Assembly: GCF_000971985.1 (NCBI RefSeq)
Contig: NZ_LAQQ01000002.1
Location: forward strand, 372,001-436,000
Reading direction: 5' to 3'
From: Paenibacillus dauci
GTDB taxonomy: Bacteria > Bacillota > Bacilli > Paenibacillales > Paenibacillaceae
DNA: 64,000 nt
The notes below the pieces were generated by a model that did not search any database, had not been told where the DNA came from, and was given only the letters and a program-made list of their open reading frames with translations. Within the stretch, counting starts at the first letter, position 1. The number at the start of each line of letters is the position of its first letter. Of the stretch, positions 44,288-52,524 are shown piece by piece. The position numbers and the translations under genes were made by a program.

Positions 44288-44480
44288 ACAGGCGATAGAA
44301 CAGCTGAGGAATCTGGCATGATGCAGGTTCATAACGATCAATAGATGCTGTTACAGCATTACTTTTGTACGGATTCAGATCCCGTATCCAATACGATATA
44401 TCTTCGACTATTCATAAAAGAATACTACACCAAGACAGTCATTCTGCAGAGGATGGCTGTCTTGCTGCTGCCGATACAGA

Positions 44481-44516
44481 TTGACATTGCCACCGACTGT
44501 AACTATACTGGTTACA
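44481..44516 (+). promoter_or_regulatory. SigA promoter with GTAAC-N7-GTTAC operator
   Basis: TTGACA (44481-44486), a 17-bp spacer and TATACT (44504-44509). The inverted repeat TGTAAC-N7-GTTACA (44498-44516) flanks the -10 in exactly the same register as at 8842-8866. Confidence 0.75.
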
Positions 44517-44550
44517 ACAAACAACGTTAACCAATTTAGGAGGAATAACA

Positions 44551-45405
44551 ATGACCATTCTAGTAACAGGCGCAACCGGTAAACTGGGTTCCAAAATCGT
44601 TGAAAAGCTGCTGCAGACCGTCCCTGCCAGCGAACTGGCTGTGAGCGTACGCAATCCTGCCAAAGCCGAGCATCTGCGCACACTGGGTGTCGATGTGCGT
44701 CATGGTGATTTTGATCAGCCAGCTACGCTGGATCAGGCATTTGCCGGAGTAGATCGTCTATTGATCATTTCGGCAGATGGAGATAACGAGACGCGTATCC
44801 GTCAGCACAACGATGCAGTCGCAGCGGCAGCCCGTGCAAAAGTGGGCTTTATTGCGTATACGAGTGTAACCAATGCCCAGGAGAGCAGCTTGATGCTGGC
44901 GCCAGTACACCAAGCGACAGAGCAGGCGATTCTGGCAACAGGGATTCCGTATTCTTTCCTGCGCAACAACTGGTATCTGGAAAATGAATTATCTACTGTG
45001 CAGGCGGTACAGGCGGGTGCTCCATGGGTGACTTCAGCCGGTTCCGGCAAAGTAGGCTGGGCTACGCAGGATGATTATGCTACTGCTGCCGCAGCAGTAC
45101 TTCCAGCTGGACACGAGAATACCACGTATGAACTGTCCGGACCGTTGCTCACACAGGATGAGCTGGCTGCTGCCGTCGGCACAGTACTAGGCAAAGAAGT
45201 TACCGTACAGCATGTGGATGATAATACGTATGCCGATATAATGAAAAACGCTGGTCTGCCGGACTTCCTGCTGCCCATGCTGGTTGGCATTCAGCAGGGA
45301 ATTCGTGAAAGACAGCTGGAGACGGATCACAGCGACTTTGAACAGCTGCTTGGTCGTCCGGTGACCCCGGCAGTCGAAGCACTGCGTCAGCTGATAGGGC
45401 AGTAA
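44551..45405 (+). CDS. NmrA-like NAD(P)H-binding oxidoreductase (QorB/azoreductase-like)
   Basis: A 284-residue atypical SDR. It has GATGKLGSKIVEKLL (residues 7-21), a gene-typical HNDAVAAAARAKVGFIAYTSV (about 90-110), IPYSFLRNNWYLEN (about 132-145), and ATQDDYATAAAAVL (about 171-184). This matches QorB-type quinone reductases and related sensors using NADPH. AGGAGGAATAACA precedes the ATG. The operator at 44498-44516 ties it to the gene at 8931, which is of the same fold but much shorter. Confidence 0.87.
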   Translation: MTILVTGATGKLGSKIVEKLLQTVPASELAVSVRNPAKAEHLRTLGVDVRHGDFDQPATLDQAFAGVDRLLIISADGDNETRIRQHNDAVAAAARAKVGFIAYTSVTNAQESSLMLAPVHQATEQAILATGIPYSFLRNNWYLENELSTVQAVQAGAPWVTSAGSGKVGWATQDDYATAAAAVLPAGHENTTYELSGPLLTQDELAAAVGTVLGKEVTVQHVDDNTYADIMKNAGLPDFLLPMLVGIQQGIRERQLETDHSDFEQLLGRPVTPAVEALRQLIGQ

Positions 45406-45470
45406 ACCCTGCAGCTATTGATACCCCGATAGATGGTACCCATCTAAAGGTAATTGTAGATAGATAAGAT

Positions 45471-45526
45471 AAAAGCCGCACCGTATCACCGGATTGTATT
45501 TCTACCGGTAACAGGTGCGGCTTTTA
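45471..45526. terminator. Bidirectional terminator
   Basis: AAAAGCCGCACC / GGTGCGGCTTTT with an inner ACCGG / CCGGT stem, between convergent genes. Confidence 0.8.
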
Positions 45527-45598
45527 TTTATGACTATCGTCTATAGGAGTGTTCGTCAAAAGGATGAACCTAACAGCATCACTTGAGCTGCTCGGTTC

Positions 45599-45934
45599 TT
45601 ATCCGGAAGAAGAACGAGCTCCGCGGCGACTGGCAATCAGACGCATCGTCCAGGCAATAATGACCCAGAGCAGACTGATTGCCATTAATGGAAACATCAT
45701 CAGCAGCGGGATATCGATAATGGCGCCAATCGGATCAGGATAGAGGATCTGGGAGATCCAGCCGGGCAGAATGGACGCAAGAGCGAGTGTAAACAGAACG
45801 CCGCTCCCGATCCATGCCCCGCGGGACCAGCGAAGCGCAACCAGTGCAAGCAGCAGCAGTACAATTAGCTCCAGCAGCCAGATAACGCGGAACAATGGAT
45901 CAGAAAACGCGGTTGACGGATTAATCAGCCACAT
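45599..45934 (-). CDS. Small membrane protein of unknown function
   Basis: A 111-residue protein with three clear hydrophobic segments (about residues 16-33, 41-58 and 74-97; LLELIVLLLLALVAL, GVLFTLALASILPG, LLMMFPLMAISLLWVIIAW) and a basic tail (RLIASRRGARSSSG). I do not recognise the family. I chose ATG 45934 (MWLINPS) because GGAGGGAGGTGCAGCAG precedes it. Single gene. Confidence 0.7.
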   Translation of the reverse strand: MWLINPSTAFSDPLFRVIWLLELIVLLLLALVALRWSRGAWIGSGVLFTLALASILPGWISQILYPDPIGAIIDIPLLMMFPLMAISLLWVIIAWTMRLIASRRGARSSSG

Positions 45935-46022
45935 CTGCTGCACCTCCCTCCGGGTAATATCCACCGACTGTACACCATATCATCAACAGCATCGCAGGCA
46001 GAGTACGTGATTAGCAGATTCA

Positions 46023-46964
46023 TTAATCTTCGAATGTGATTACAATTTTGCCTTTGGCATGGTGCGTCTCGCTGAGTTCATGCGCCTGACGCAGTCCTGC
46101 CTCGGAGAAAGGAATCTCGGTACCGACGATCGCATTGACTTTGCGCTGCTCCATCAGCTGACCGAATTCCTGCAGTTGCTTGCCGTCCGGCTGCAGCCAG
46201 ATCGACTTGGCCGTAATATTCATTTCACTTGCAATCTCTTCGTCCGGCTGTCCCACGATAGAGATCAGACGTCCGGTATCGCGCTTGAGCACTTTGAAGC
46301 TGTCTTTTTGAATATCGCCGCCCATGGTATCGAATACCAGATCAATATCCGACAGCACCTCGGCAAAATTGGTCGCTTTGTAATCGATCACTTCATCTGC
46401 GCCCAGAGATTTGAGAAATTCGGCATTTTGCGCGCTGGCGGTAGTAATAACATGTGCCTGCGCATTTTTGGCAAGCTGAATTGCCAGACTGCCGACACCG
46501 CCTGCACCGGCATGGATCAGTACTTTTTCGCCGGCTTTGAGCTGTCCATGATCGAACAGGGCTTGCCATGCGGTCAGACCGGCCAGCGGCACGGAAGCAG
46601 CTTCCTGATAGCTGATACCTGGTGGCAGTGGAGCAAGCAGATGATCATCTACCAGTGTATATTCGGCATACGTACCGAATCGGGTCGTTTCCGGACGGGC
46701 AAATACCTTGTCGCCGATTTTCCATTCGGTGACTGCTGAACCGACTTCGGTAATAATACCGGCAGCATCCCAGCCGAGAATAATCGGGAACTCCCAATCC
46801 ATCATGTCTTTCAGATAGCCTGCACGCAGCTTCCAGTCAATCGGGTTGATGGATGTTGCCTTGAGCTTGACGACAACCTGATGTTCATCCGGTACCGGAT
46901 TGGGAACTTCCATTTCCTTGAGTTGATCTTTATCTCCGTATTGTTCAATAACGATGGCTTTCAT
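46023..46964 (-). CDS. NADP-dependent quinone oxidoreductase-like protein (MDR family)
   Basis: A 313-residue zinc-free medium-chain dehydrogenase. It starts MKAIVIEQYGDKDQLKEMEVPNP, has SINPIDWKLRAGYLK (about residues 36-50), the cofactor loop HAGAGGVGSLAIQLAK (about 148-163) and DLVFDTMGG near 213. It reduces quinones or activated alkenes with NADPH. I chose ATG 46964 because AAGGAGGTCTATC precedes it. The upstream region carries GTAAAGA-N7-TCTTTAC (47012-47032). Confidence 0.88.
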   Translation of the reverse strand: MKAIVIEQYGDKDQLKEMEVPNPVPDEHQVVVKLKATSINPIDWKLRAGYLKDMMDWEFPIILGWDAAGIITEVGSAVTEWKIGDKVFARPETTRFGTYAEYTLVDDHLLAPLPPGISYQEAASVPLAGLTAWQALFDHGQLKAGEKVLIHAGAGGVGSLAIQLAKNAQAHVITTASAQNAEFLKSLGADEVIDYKATNFAEVLSDIDLVFDTMGGDIQKDSFKVLKRDTGRLISIVGQPDEEIASEMNITAKSIWLQPDGKQLQEFGQLMEQRKVNAIVGTEIPFSEAGLRQAHELSETHHAKGKIVITFED

Positions 46965-47011
46965 GATAGACCTCCTTAGGTAGTAACGATAAGAGTATAG
47001 TGATGATAAGG

Positions 47012-47032
47012 GTAAAGAAGTATTCTCTTTAC
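47012..47032. promoter_or_regulatory. Perfect inverted repeat before the quinone oxidoreductase gene
   Basis: GTAAAGA-N7-TCTTTAC, 7-bp perfect arms, about 50 bp upstream of the start codon on minus. The spacing (7) equals that of the GTAAC-N7-GTTAC operators. Confidence 0.5.
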
Positions 47033-47167
47033 ATAACATACCCATTTCGCGGGTTTGCCAACGCACTTACGCACAGAAGAAGCTTTCAAATTCGTTTTTA
47101 GATGAAGTGAAAAGAGGGAATACCATGAGTGATTTCGCTGTATTTCCTTGATGCGACAGCTTTTTAA

Positions 47168-48037
47168 TTAATAAGATTGTACAGTCGGAGCCGAGGATGG
47201 CCGAGAGCGATAGCTCTCTGGTGAGCAGCCGACAATCTCTTTGAATACCCGGCTAAAATGGGGCAGCTGCTTGAAGCCGGACAGTCGGCTGATCTCGGTG
47301 ATCGACAGTTCCCGCTGATAATGCAGCAGCAGCCGTGCCTGACTGATCCGGCGGTGATACAGATATTTGAAAATGGTCATGCCTGTCCATTCCTTGAATA
47401 ATGAAGTGATATAGGCACGGGACAGATGCAGATGTTCTGCAATCTGCTCCAGTGTAATCTCATGCATATAGCGGGTCTCGATATAATCGAGAACATGCTG
47501 AACGTACAGCTCCTTGCCAGCTCGGCTGCTATCCGTCTGCTCTTCATGGCAGCGGCTGGCGAGCATGGACAGCAGCTCGCACAGCTTAAGAATGAAGCGA
47601 AAAGAAACCTTGCCCTGTTCCTCCAGCGGCAGTACAGCCAGCTGGGCCAGCAGTTGTTCCAATTCCGGTTGTTCCTCCCGGCTCAGTGAGATCCGGCGGT
47701 TCCCGGACTGCTCAAAAGGCAGCAGCAGGCCGCCAATATGTTCCGTCCGGATATATTCATGCAGCAGAGTGGGATCAAAATGGAGCGTTGAACGCACATA
47801 GGGATGATCCGGCTCCGGGTGTGGACGGTGGAGCGTACGTCCATGCATCAGCAGTACATCACCCGGACGCAGATGATAGCTGTGCTCCCCAATAATATAA
47901 GTACAGATACCTTCATGGAAATAATAAATCTCATATTGCAGATGGGAATGAAACCCATCGATCGCCGGTGGATGAAAAGGCCCGGCTGACCGATATCCGT
48001 AAGTAATCGCATGATCCATCCGCATCGTCTCCGGCAT
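47168..48037 (-). CDS. AraC-family transcriptional regulator
   Basis: A 289-residue regulator with an N-terminal cupin ligand domain (about residues 18-150; GFHSHLQYEIYYFHEG, HLRPGDVLLMHGRTLH) and a C-terminal pair of helix-turn-helix motifs (about 185-280; LEQIAEHLHLSRAYITSLFKEWTGMTIFKYL and ITEISRLSGFKQLPHFSRVFKEIVGCSPESYR). The layout is that of sugar-responsive activators. AAAAGGAGATGTTTTCCCC precedes the ATG. It lies downstream of, and in the same direction as, the sugar catabolic operon 48242-51450, its likely target. Confidence 0.9.
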   Translation of the reverse strand: MPETMRMDHAITYGYRSAGPFHPPAIDGFHSHLQYEIYYFHEGICTYIIGEHSYHLRPGDVLLMHGRTLHRPHPEPDHPYVRSTLHFDPTLLHEYIRTEHIGGLLLPFEQSGNRRISLSREEQPELEQLLAQLAVLPLEEQGKVSFRFILKLCELLSMLASRCHEEQTDSSRAGKELYVQHVLDYIETRYMHEITLEQIAEHLHLSRAYITSLFKEWTGMTIFKYLYHRRISQARLLLHYQRELSITEISRLSGFKQLPHFSRVFKEIVGCSPESYRSRPSSAPTVQSY

Positions 48038-48186
48038 GGGGAAAACATCTCCTTTTCGGTAGCGTTTACATGAGTTGTTCTCATTGTACCATTACCGGGG
48101 AGACAAGGGGTCAGCAGGATCATGCCGTTCCTGTATGATTGGCAGAAGATAACCCCAATAATCGCTTTGCTACATGGTACCGATAC

Positions 48187-48236
48187 ACCAAAAAACGGCG
48201 TGGTTTCTGCATATCTACTGCAGTATCCGCGCCGTT
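48187..48236 (-). terminator. Terminator of the sugar catabolic operon
   Basis: Minus strand: AACGGCG / CGCCGTT with an inner CTGCAGTA / TATGCAG stem, followed by TTTTTTGG. It separates the operon from the AraC gene. Confidence 0.75.
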
Positions 48237-48241
48237 CTGTT

Positions 48242-49378
48242 TTATCTATTATAATGCAGTCTGCCAGTAATTCCTTGAGGTGTACCAAAGCCAAGCAGAC
48301 CGTCCGGCTGATCCCATGCCTTTTGCTGGGCGAGCAGACACAGTTCGGCTGCCTTGAAAGCATGCTCCTGGGTCATTGCCGTTTCGGTCCGATCCAGTAC
48401 ATCGCGAATCAGCTGACCGAAGAAGGGAAAGCCCACTTTGCCGGTCACATTGAAATGGTATTCGCCTTCGTGATTGACCAGATACACATGATCCCGTGCA
48501 GGATCGCGGGCGATATCGATGTATTTGCGGAGTTCAATATAACCGTCGGTTCCGAGCAGGAGTGTGCGTCCATCTCCCCAGGTGCCCAAGCCGTCAGGGG
48601 TGAACCAGTCGACCCGCATATAGCCGGATGCGCCGCTGTCGCCGGTAAGGGAAATTTCACCAAAGTCCTCCAGCTCGGCATACTGTGGATGATTGAAATT
48701 GGCGACCCGGCTGTGGTTGATCATCGCATCGGTAGAGGAGGTGAACGTCAGAAACTGCTCGATCTGATGGCTGCCGATATCACAAAGGATGCCCCCATAC
48801 TGATCCCGACGGAAAAACCAGTCCGGCCGCTTGTCCGCTACCAGTTGATGTGGCCCTGTACCCATCAATTGCACGACTTTGCCGATCGCTCCCTGATTGA
48901 CCAGCTGCTGGGCATACACGGCACTTTCCACATGCAGTCGTTCACTGTAATAGACCATATATTTGCGCCCTGTACGTGCCGATTCGATTCGTGCCTCGAT
49001 CAGCTGTTCCATCGTTGTAAATGGAGCCTTGTCGGTAAAATAGTCCTTGCCTGCCTGCATCACCCGCACCCCGAGTGGTCCGCGCTCAGACGTAATGGCT
49101 GCCGCGGCAACCAGCACGATGGTCTCATCTTGCAGAATCTCCTCCAGCGACGAGGCAATTTGGGCATCCGGATACTGCTTGTGAAAGGAAGCGATTTTCC
49201 GCGGATTGCGATCATAGATCCATTTAACTGTCGCTCCGGCTTCTACCAGACCTGCACACATTCCGTAAATATGCCCGTGATCCATAGCTGCCACCGCGAT
49301 CTGGAACTCTCCCGGTCCACAGACAGGTTCGCTCTGATACGCCGTGGTCGGTGCATAAAACATACCGTCTTTGCTCAT
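48242..49378 (-). CDS. Gfo/Idh/MocA-family oxidoreductase
   Basis: A 378-residue NAD(P)-dependent sugar or inositol dehydrogenase. The N-terminal Rossmann part has IAVAAMDHGHIYGMCAGLVEAGATVKWIYDRNP (split over residues 27-60), with a shortened glycine motif. FTDKAPFTTMEQL (about 134-146) carries the EKP-type segment with Asp-Lys-Ala. The C-terminal domain includes GGILCDIGSHQIEQFL (about 214-229) with the catalytic His. AGGGAGGCGTATTATA precedes the ATG. Third gene of the operon, 33 bases after the previous dehydrogenase. Confidence 0.87.
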   Translation of the reverse strand: MSKDGMFYAPTTAYQSEPVCGPGEFQIAVAAMDHGHIYGMCAGLVEAGATVKWIYDRNPRKIASFHKQYPDAQIASSLEEILQDETIVLVAAAAITSERGPLGVRVMQAGKDYFTDKAPFTTMEQLIEARIESARTGRKYMVYYSERLHVESAVYAQQLVNQGAIGKVVQLMGTGPHQLVADKRPDWFFRRDQYGGILCDIGSHQIEQFLTFTSSTDAMINHSRVANFNHPQYAELEDFGEISLTGDSGASGYMRVDWFTPDGLGTWGDGRTLLLGTDGYIELRKYIDIARDPARDHVYLVNHEGEYHFNVTGKVGFPFFGQLIRDVLDRTETAMTQEHAFKAAELCLLAQQKAWDQPDGLLGFGTPQGITGRLHYNR

Positions 49379-49411
49379 TATAATACGCCTCCCTTGCTGC
49401 TATGCAGATGG

Positions 49412-50593
49412 TTATTTATACGTGTTGCTCATATCGGCAGGCATGGATTCCTGCCCGGCGATATCTCCGGAAAAGGAAGACTCCTCCCTGCGCCGGGCCA
49501 GATGGTCTTCAAAGCGCTGTTCGTCGATAGGCAGCGTCACCCAATCATCTTCCCAGGTCGATAGCAGCATCGCATTGGACAGCGTTAATCCGCGTATACC
49601 TTCTGCTCCGGGAGCAATGAGCGGGGTGTCTTCACGAATCGCTTCGATCCAGTTGCGGATAATGCCGGGGTGCCCGGTCTCTGTCTCTTCAATAGGAATG
49701 TCGCACTGCCAGCACTCTGGATGTCCGAATGCGCCTTGATAGCGTTCGTTGAATGCAGGCTCCGGTTCACGCAGCCGCCAGAAGGTAAGCCGATCCTGCT
49801 CAATGACGATTTTGCCGCGATCCCCAGTTACTTCAAAGCGGTTGGTTCCGGGATATTCACCAGTCGTTGTAATAAATACGGCCGAAGCGCCATTATCGTA
49901 TTCGGCATAGGCAGTCACATCATCTTCCACTTCAATATTCCGGTAGCGGCCGAACTTGCAAAAGGCGCGGATACGCGATGGCATCATTCCGGTCGTCCAC
50001 TGCAGCAGATCCAGCTGATGCGGGCACTGGTTGATCAGCACACCGCCGCCTTCACCGCTCCAGGTCGCCCGCCATCCGCCGGAATCATAGTAACTTTGTG
50101 CTCGGTACCAGTTGGTAATAATCCAGTTCAGCCGCCGGATCTCGCCCAGTTCGCCACTTGCGATCAGGTCACGCAGCTTGCGATAGACAGGATTGGTACG
50201 CTGATTATACATAATGGCAAATACGCTCTCGGGCGCTGCTGCAGCTGCGTCATTCATCTCCTGCACTTCCCGGGTGCTTACTCCGGCAGGCTTCTCGACG
50301 AGTACATGCAGACCATGGCGAAAAGCAGTGATTGCCTGTCTGGCATGATCCTTATGAGGAGTCGCCAGCAGCACCGCATCAACCGTACCGGACTGCATCA
50401 GCTCCTCCGGGTTATTCCAAAAGGCGACCGATGCCGGCAGATTCTCCCGGCTCCACGCTTCCATCGATGCCCGGACATCACATACAGCAGTCAATTCTGC
50501 GCCGGGGATAGAGCCGGATAACAGGGTGCGGGCATGGGTACTGCCCATATTGCCAATGCCGATAACGGCTACGCGTACAGTTCTCGTCATCAC
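49412..50593 (-). CDS. Gfo/Idh/MocA-family oxidoreductase
   Basis: A 393-residue paralogue with the full pattern: VAVIGIGNMGSTHARTLLSG (about residues 8-27), HVLVEKPAGVSTREVQEM (EKP Lys, about 94-111) and GGGVLINQCPHQLDLLQW with the catalytic Asp/His region (about 180-197). Substrate unknown, probably a sugar or sugar acid. The start may be GTG 50593 or ATG 50590; AGGAGGTC at the end of the upstream gene serves both. It starts 2 bases after the isomerase stop, so it is co-transcribed. Confidence 0.9.
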   Translation of the reverse strand: MMTRTVRVAVIGIGNMGSTHARTLLSGSIPGAELTAVCDVRASMEAWSRENLPASVAFWNNPEELMQSGTVDAVLLATPHKDHARQAITAFRHGLHVLVEKPAGVSTREVQEMNDAAAAAPESVFAIMYNQRTNPVYRKLRDLIASGELGEIRRLNWIITNWYRAQSYYDSGGWRATWSGEGGGVLINQCPHQLDLLQWTTGMMPSRIRAFCKFGRYRNIEVEDDVTAYAEYDNGASAVFITTTGEYPGTNRFEVTGDRGKIVIEQDRLTFWRLREPEPAFNERYQGAFGHPECWQCDIPIEETETGHPGIIRNWIEAIREDTPLIAPGAEGIRGLTLSNAMLLSTWEDDWVTLPIDEQRFEDHLARRREESSFSGDIAGQESMPADMSNTYK

Positions 50594-50595
50594 GG

Positions 50596-51450
50596 TCAGA
50601 CCTCCTGTCCATGCTGCTGCAGCTGTTCGCGAAATACACTGGCAAAATGCGTAAGCATCTTTGCTGAACCGAATTGTCCGCTAAAATCCTCTATCCCCAG
50701 ATAGCCGTCATATCCGGCAACTACCAGATCGTTGATAATCTGTTCCCATGGAACGCTGCCTTCCAGTAGAGGCATCCACTGGCACTGCCAGCGACCGTCT
50801 TGACGTATCCAGCCGGCGTTTTTGACATGTACATGAGCGAGATAAGGGCCGAGCAACTGGATACCCATCCGGTAATTCTCGTAACCTTCGTGCACCAGGT
50901 TACCCGGATCGTATAATACGCCTACATGAGCCGGATTTAGATGTCCAACCAGCCGCATCGCGAGGGAAGCGCTTGGCGCAATGGTCTCATGATGCGTCTC
51001 GACGAGCGCCTTGATACCATACTGGCTGGCCATTTCCTGAATACCGGATAGATAACGGACAGCTTCGGTCTCCAGATCTTCATAATGACGCTGCCTGTCA
51101 TAGCGGGGAACACCAACACGCATCATCGTGGCACCCAGCTGCTGTGCCGTATCAAAAGCCTGATGGGCTGTATCCAGATCACCGCATTTCAGATAAGGGA
51201 CCAGGGCAATGGAGCTTACGCTGCCTTGTTCCGCAGCGAGGCGGATCGCTTGCAGCCGCTCGCTGGAAATTGCCGGATCAATAGAGCAGCGATTATGTCG
51301 CCAGTAGGAAGGCGACTCTTCGGCAGCGTCCGCCGGAATAGCGGCATAGCGCCACTCGATGCCTTCGATTCCGGCAGCAGCGGCAGCCGTTATCAGCTGC
51401 TCCGGTGTGAGATCGGGTGTGCATACGGTAAATACGGATAATTTCATCAC
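50596..51450 (-). CDS. Sugar phosphate isomerase/epimerase (xylose isomerase-like TIM barrel)
   Basis: A 284-residue TIM-barrel enzyme. Metal-ligand segments: GIEGIEWRY (about residues 28-36), KALVETHHETIAPS (Glu/His, about 149-162), VGVLYDPGNLVHEGY (Asp, about 176-190), HVHVKNAGW (His, about 208-216) and YLGIEDFSGQFG (Glu, about 256-267). It acts on a keto sugar or inositol intermediate. Start GTG 51450 or ATG 51447, with GAGGAG upstream. First gene of the three-gene operon with a cre-like site at its promoter. Confidence 0.88.
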   Translation of the reverse strand: MMKLSVFTVCTPDLTPEQLITAAAAAGIEGIEWRYAAIPADAAEESPSYWRHNRCSIDPAISSERLQAIRLAAEQGSVSSIALVPYLKCGDLDTAHQAFDTAQQLGATMMRVGVPRYDRQRHYEDLETEAVRYLSGIQEMASQYGIKALVETHHETIAPSASLAMRLVGHLNPAHVGVLYDPGNLVHEGYENYRMGIQLLGPYLAHVHVKNAGWIRQDGRWQCQWMPLLEGSVPWEQIINDLVVAGYDGYLGIEDFSGQFGSAKMLTHFASVFREQLQQHGQEV

Positions 51451-51829
51451 CTGTGATCATCTCCTCGGTATACATGGTTTCCTATTACTTGTTTATAAAA
51501 TTGGAGTTCGGCAGCCTTCTTCTGCAAGAATAGGTTGAACAAGCAGTTCCTCCAATATTTGGAATCGCTTTCATACAAATGCATTGTAGCATGCAGCCAT
51601 GTATGCGGACATATGATTCGGCGAATAGTGGAACTGCAGATAAATAACTATCCCAAAGCCATACTGTCAGATAAATGTAGGGGAAATGCCAGAAAATGCG
51701 AATAATTTCGACAATGCTGCTGTACCCGCACATCAATGCTGCCAAAACGGGGTACTATATTAAAAGTAATAAGCCAGAGTCAAGCATGCGTCCGATCCGG
51801 ATGAACCATGCAGAGGAGGAGCCCCATTT
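51451..51829. other. Divergent intergenic region of the sugar operon and DUF2294 genes
   Basis: A 379-base gap. On minus it holds an extended -10 (TGC-TACAAT, -10 at 51588-51583) and the cre-like site at 51560-51573. On plus, AT-rich TACTATATTAAAAG near 51755 could be the DUF2294 -10. No gene seen. Confidence 0.45.
51560..51573. promoter_or_regulatory. cre-like catabolite repression site
   Basis: TGGAATCGCTTTCA matches the loose cre consensus TGNNANCGNTNNCA at every fixed position. It lies just downstream of the predicted minus-strand start (about 51576), where CcpA would repress the sugar operon. Confidence 0.55.
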
Positions 51830-52513
51830 ATGAAAAGGATGTCTGTAGATCATCCTGTCGCGTTATATATGCAGCAGCGAATCAATGAATATTATGAAAG
51901 CTCGCATCCGGAAATCAGCGTCCTGCTGGACGAACGTTGTATCGTTCTGCACTTGAAGAACTTTATCGGGCCGCGTATGGAAAGTATTGTGGAGCAGCAG
52001 GATGACCCGGATGTTTTTCGTACTTTGCGAGAACTGATGATGGAATATACCCTGCAGAACTTCACCAGGGATATGAAAGAGCAGTTCGGCATACAAATCA
52101 AGGATATTTATTATGACTGGGAAGAACGCGATTTCTCGGGGATGGTCGTGGGGTTGCTGGAAGGGGATGCTTTTGCAGAGACTGTAGAGACTTTTCCTCA
52201 TCAGTATGAGGTTCACGAGCGAACCAATGAGATTACCTACAGCGTACAGCGGGTTCCTGACAGGGTATACAGCTTCTGGATGGATGACCACCTGCTCATC
52301 GTTGTTCGCGACGGCTTGCTGATCAAACTGGAAAAGGAACTGCTGCGTCAGGGTGAACAAGAGCTGCTGCGCAAAGCAAAACGTGTTCTGGAGCGCAAGG
52401 AATTTCTGTATCACAGCCAGATTCCCGAGATTCTGGGTCGTGAAATTGAAGCGATCTATCTGGATTGGCAGTTTGATCATGATCGCAGCGTACTCGTCTA
52501 TCAATTCAAATAA
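51830..52513 (+). CDS. Tandem DUF2294-like protein
   Basis: A 227-residue soluble protein made of two related halves. The first (about residues 8-112) has ISVLLDERCIVLHLKNFIGPRMESI and IKDIYYDWEERDFSGMVVGLLEGD. The second (about 120-227) has YSFWMDDHLLIVVRDGLLIKLEKELL and IEAIYLDWQFDHDRSVLVYQFK. This is the DUF2294 fold (unknown function; single-domain forms are near 115 residues). GAGGAGGAGCCCCATTT precedes the ATG. It is 11 bases before the GTPase gene, hence co-transcribed. Confidence 0.75.
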   Translation: MKRMSVDHPVALYMQQRINEYYESSHPEISVLLDERCIVLHLKNFIGPRMESIVEQQDDPDVFRTLRELMMEYTLQNFTRDMKEQFGIQIKDIYYDWEERDFSGMVVGLLEGDAFAETVETFPHQYEVHERTNEITYSVQRVPDRVYSFWMDDHLLIVVRDGLLIKLEKELLRQGEQELLRKAKRVLERKEFLYHSQIPEILGREIEAIYLDWQFDHDRSVLVYQFK

Positions 52514-52524
52514 GGAGGACTGAA

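Noticed and set aside
48122-49564. 480-codon plus-strand ORF over the dehydrogenase genes
   Set aside because: Shadow of two clear minus-strand Gfo/Idh/MocA genes, no SD and no domain.
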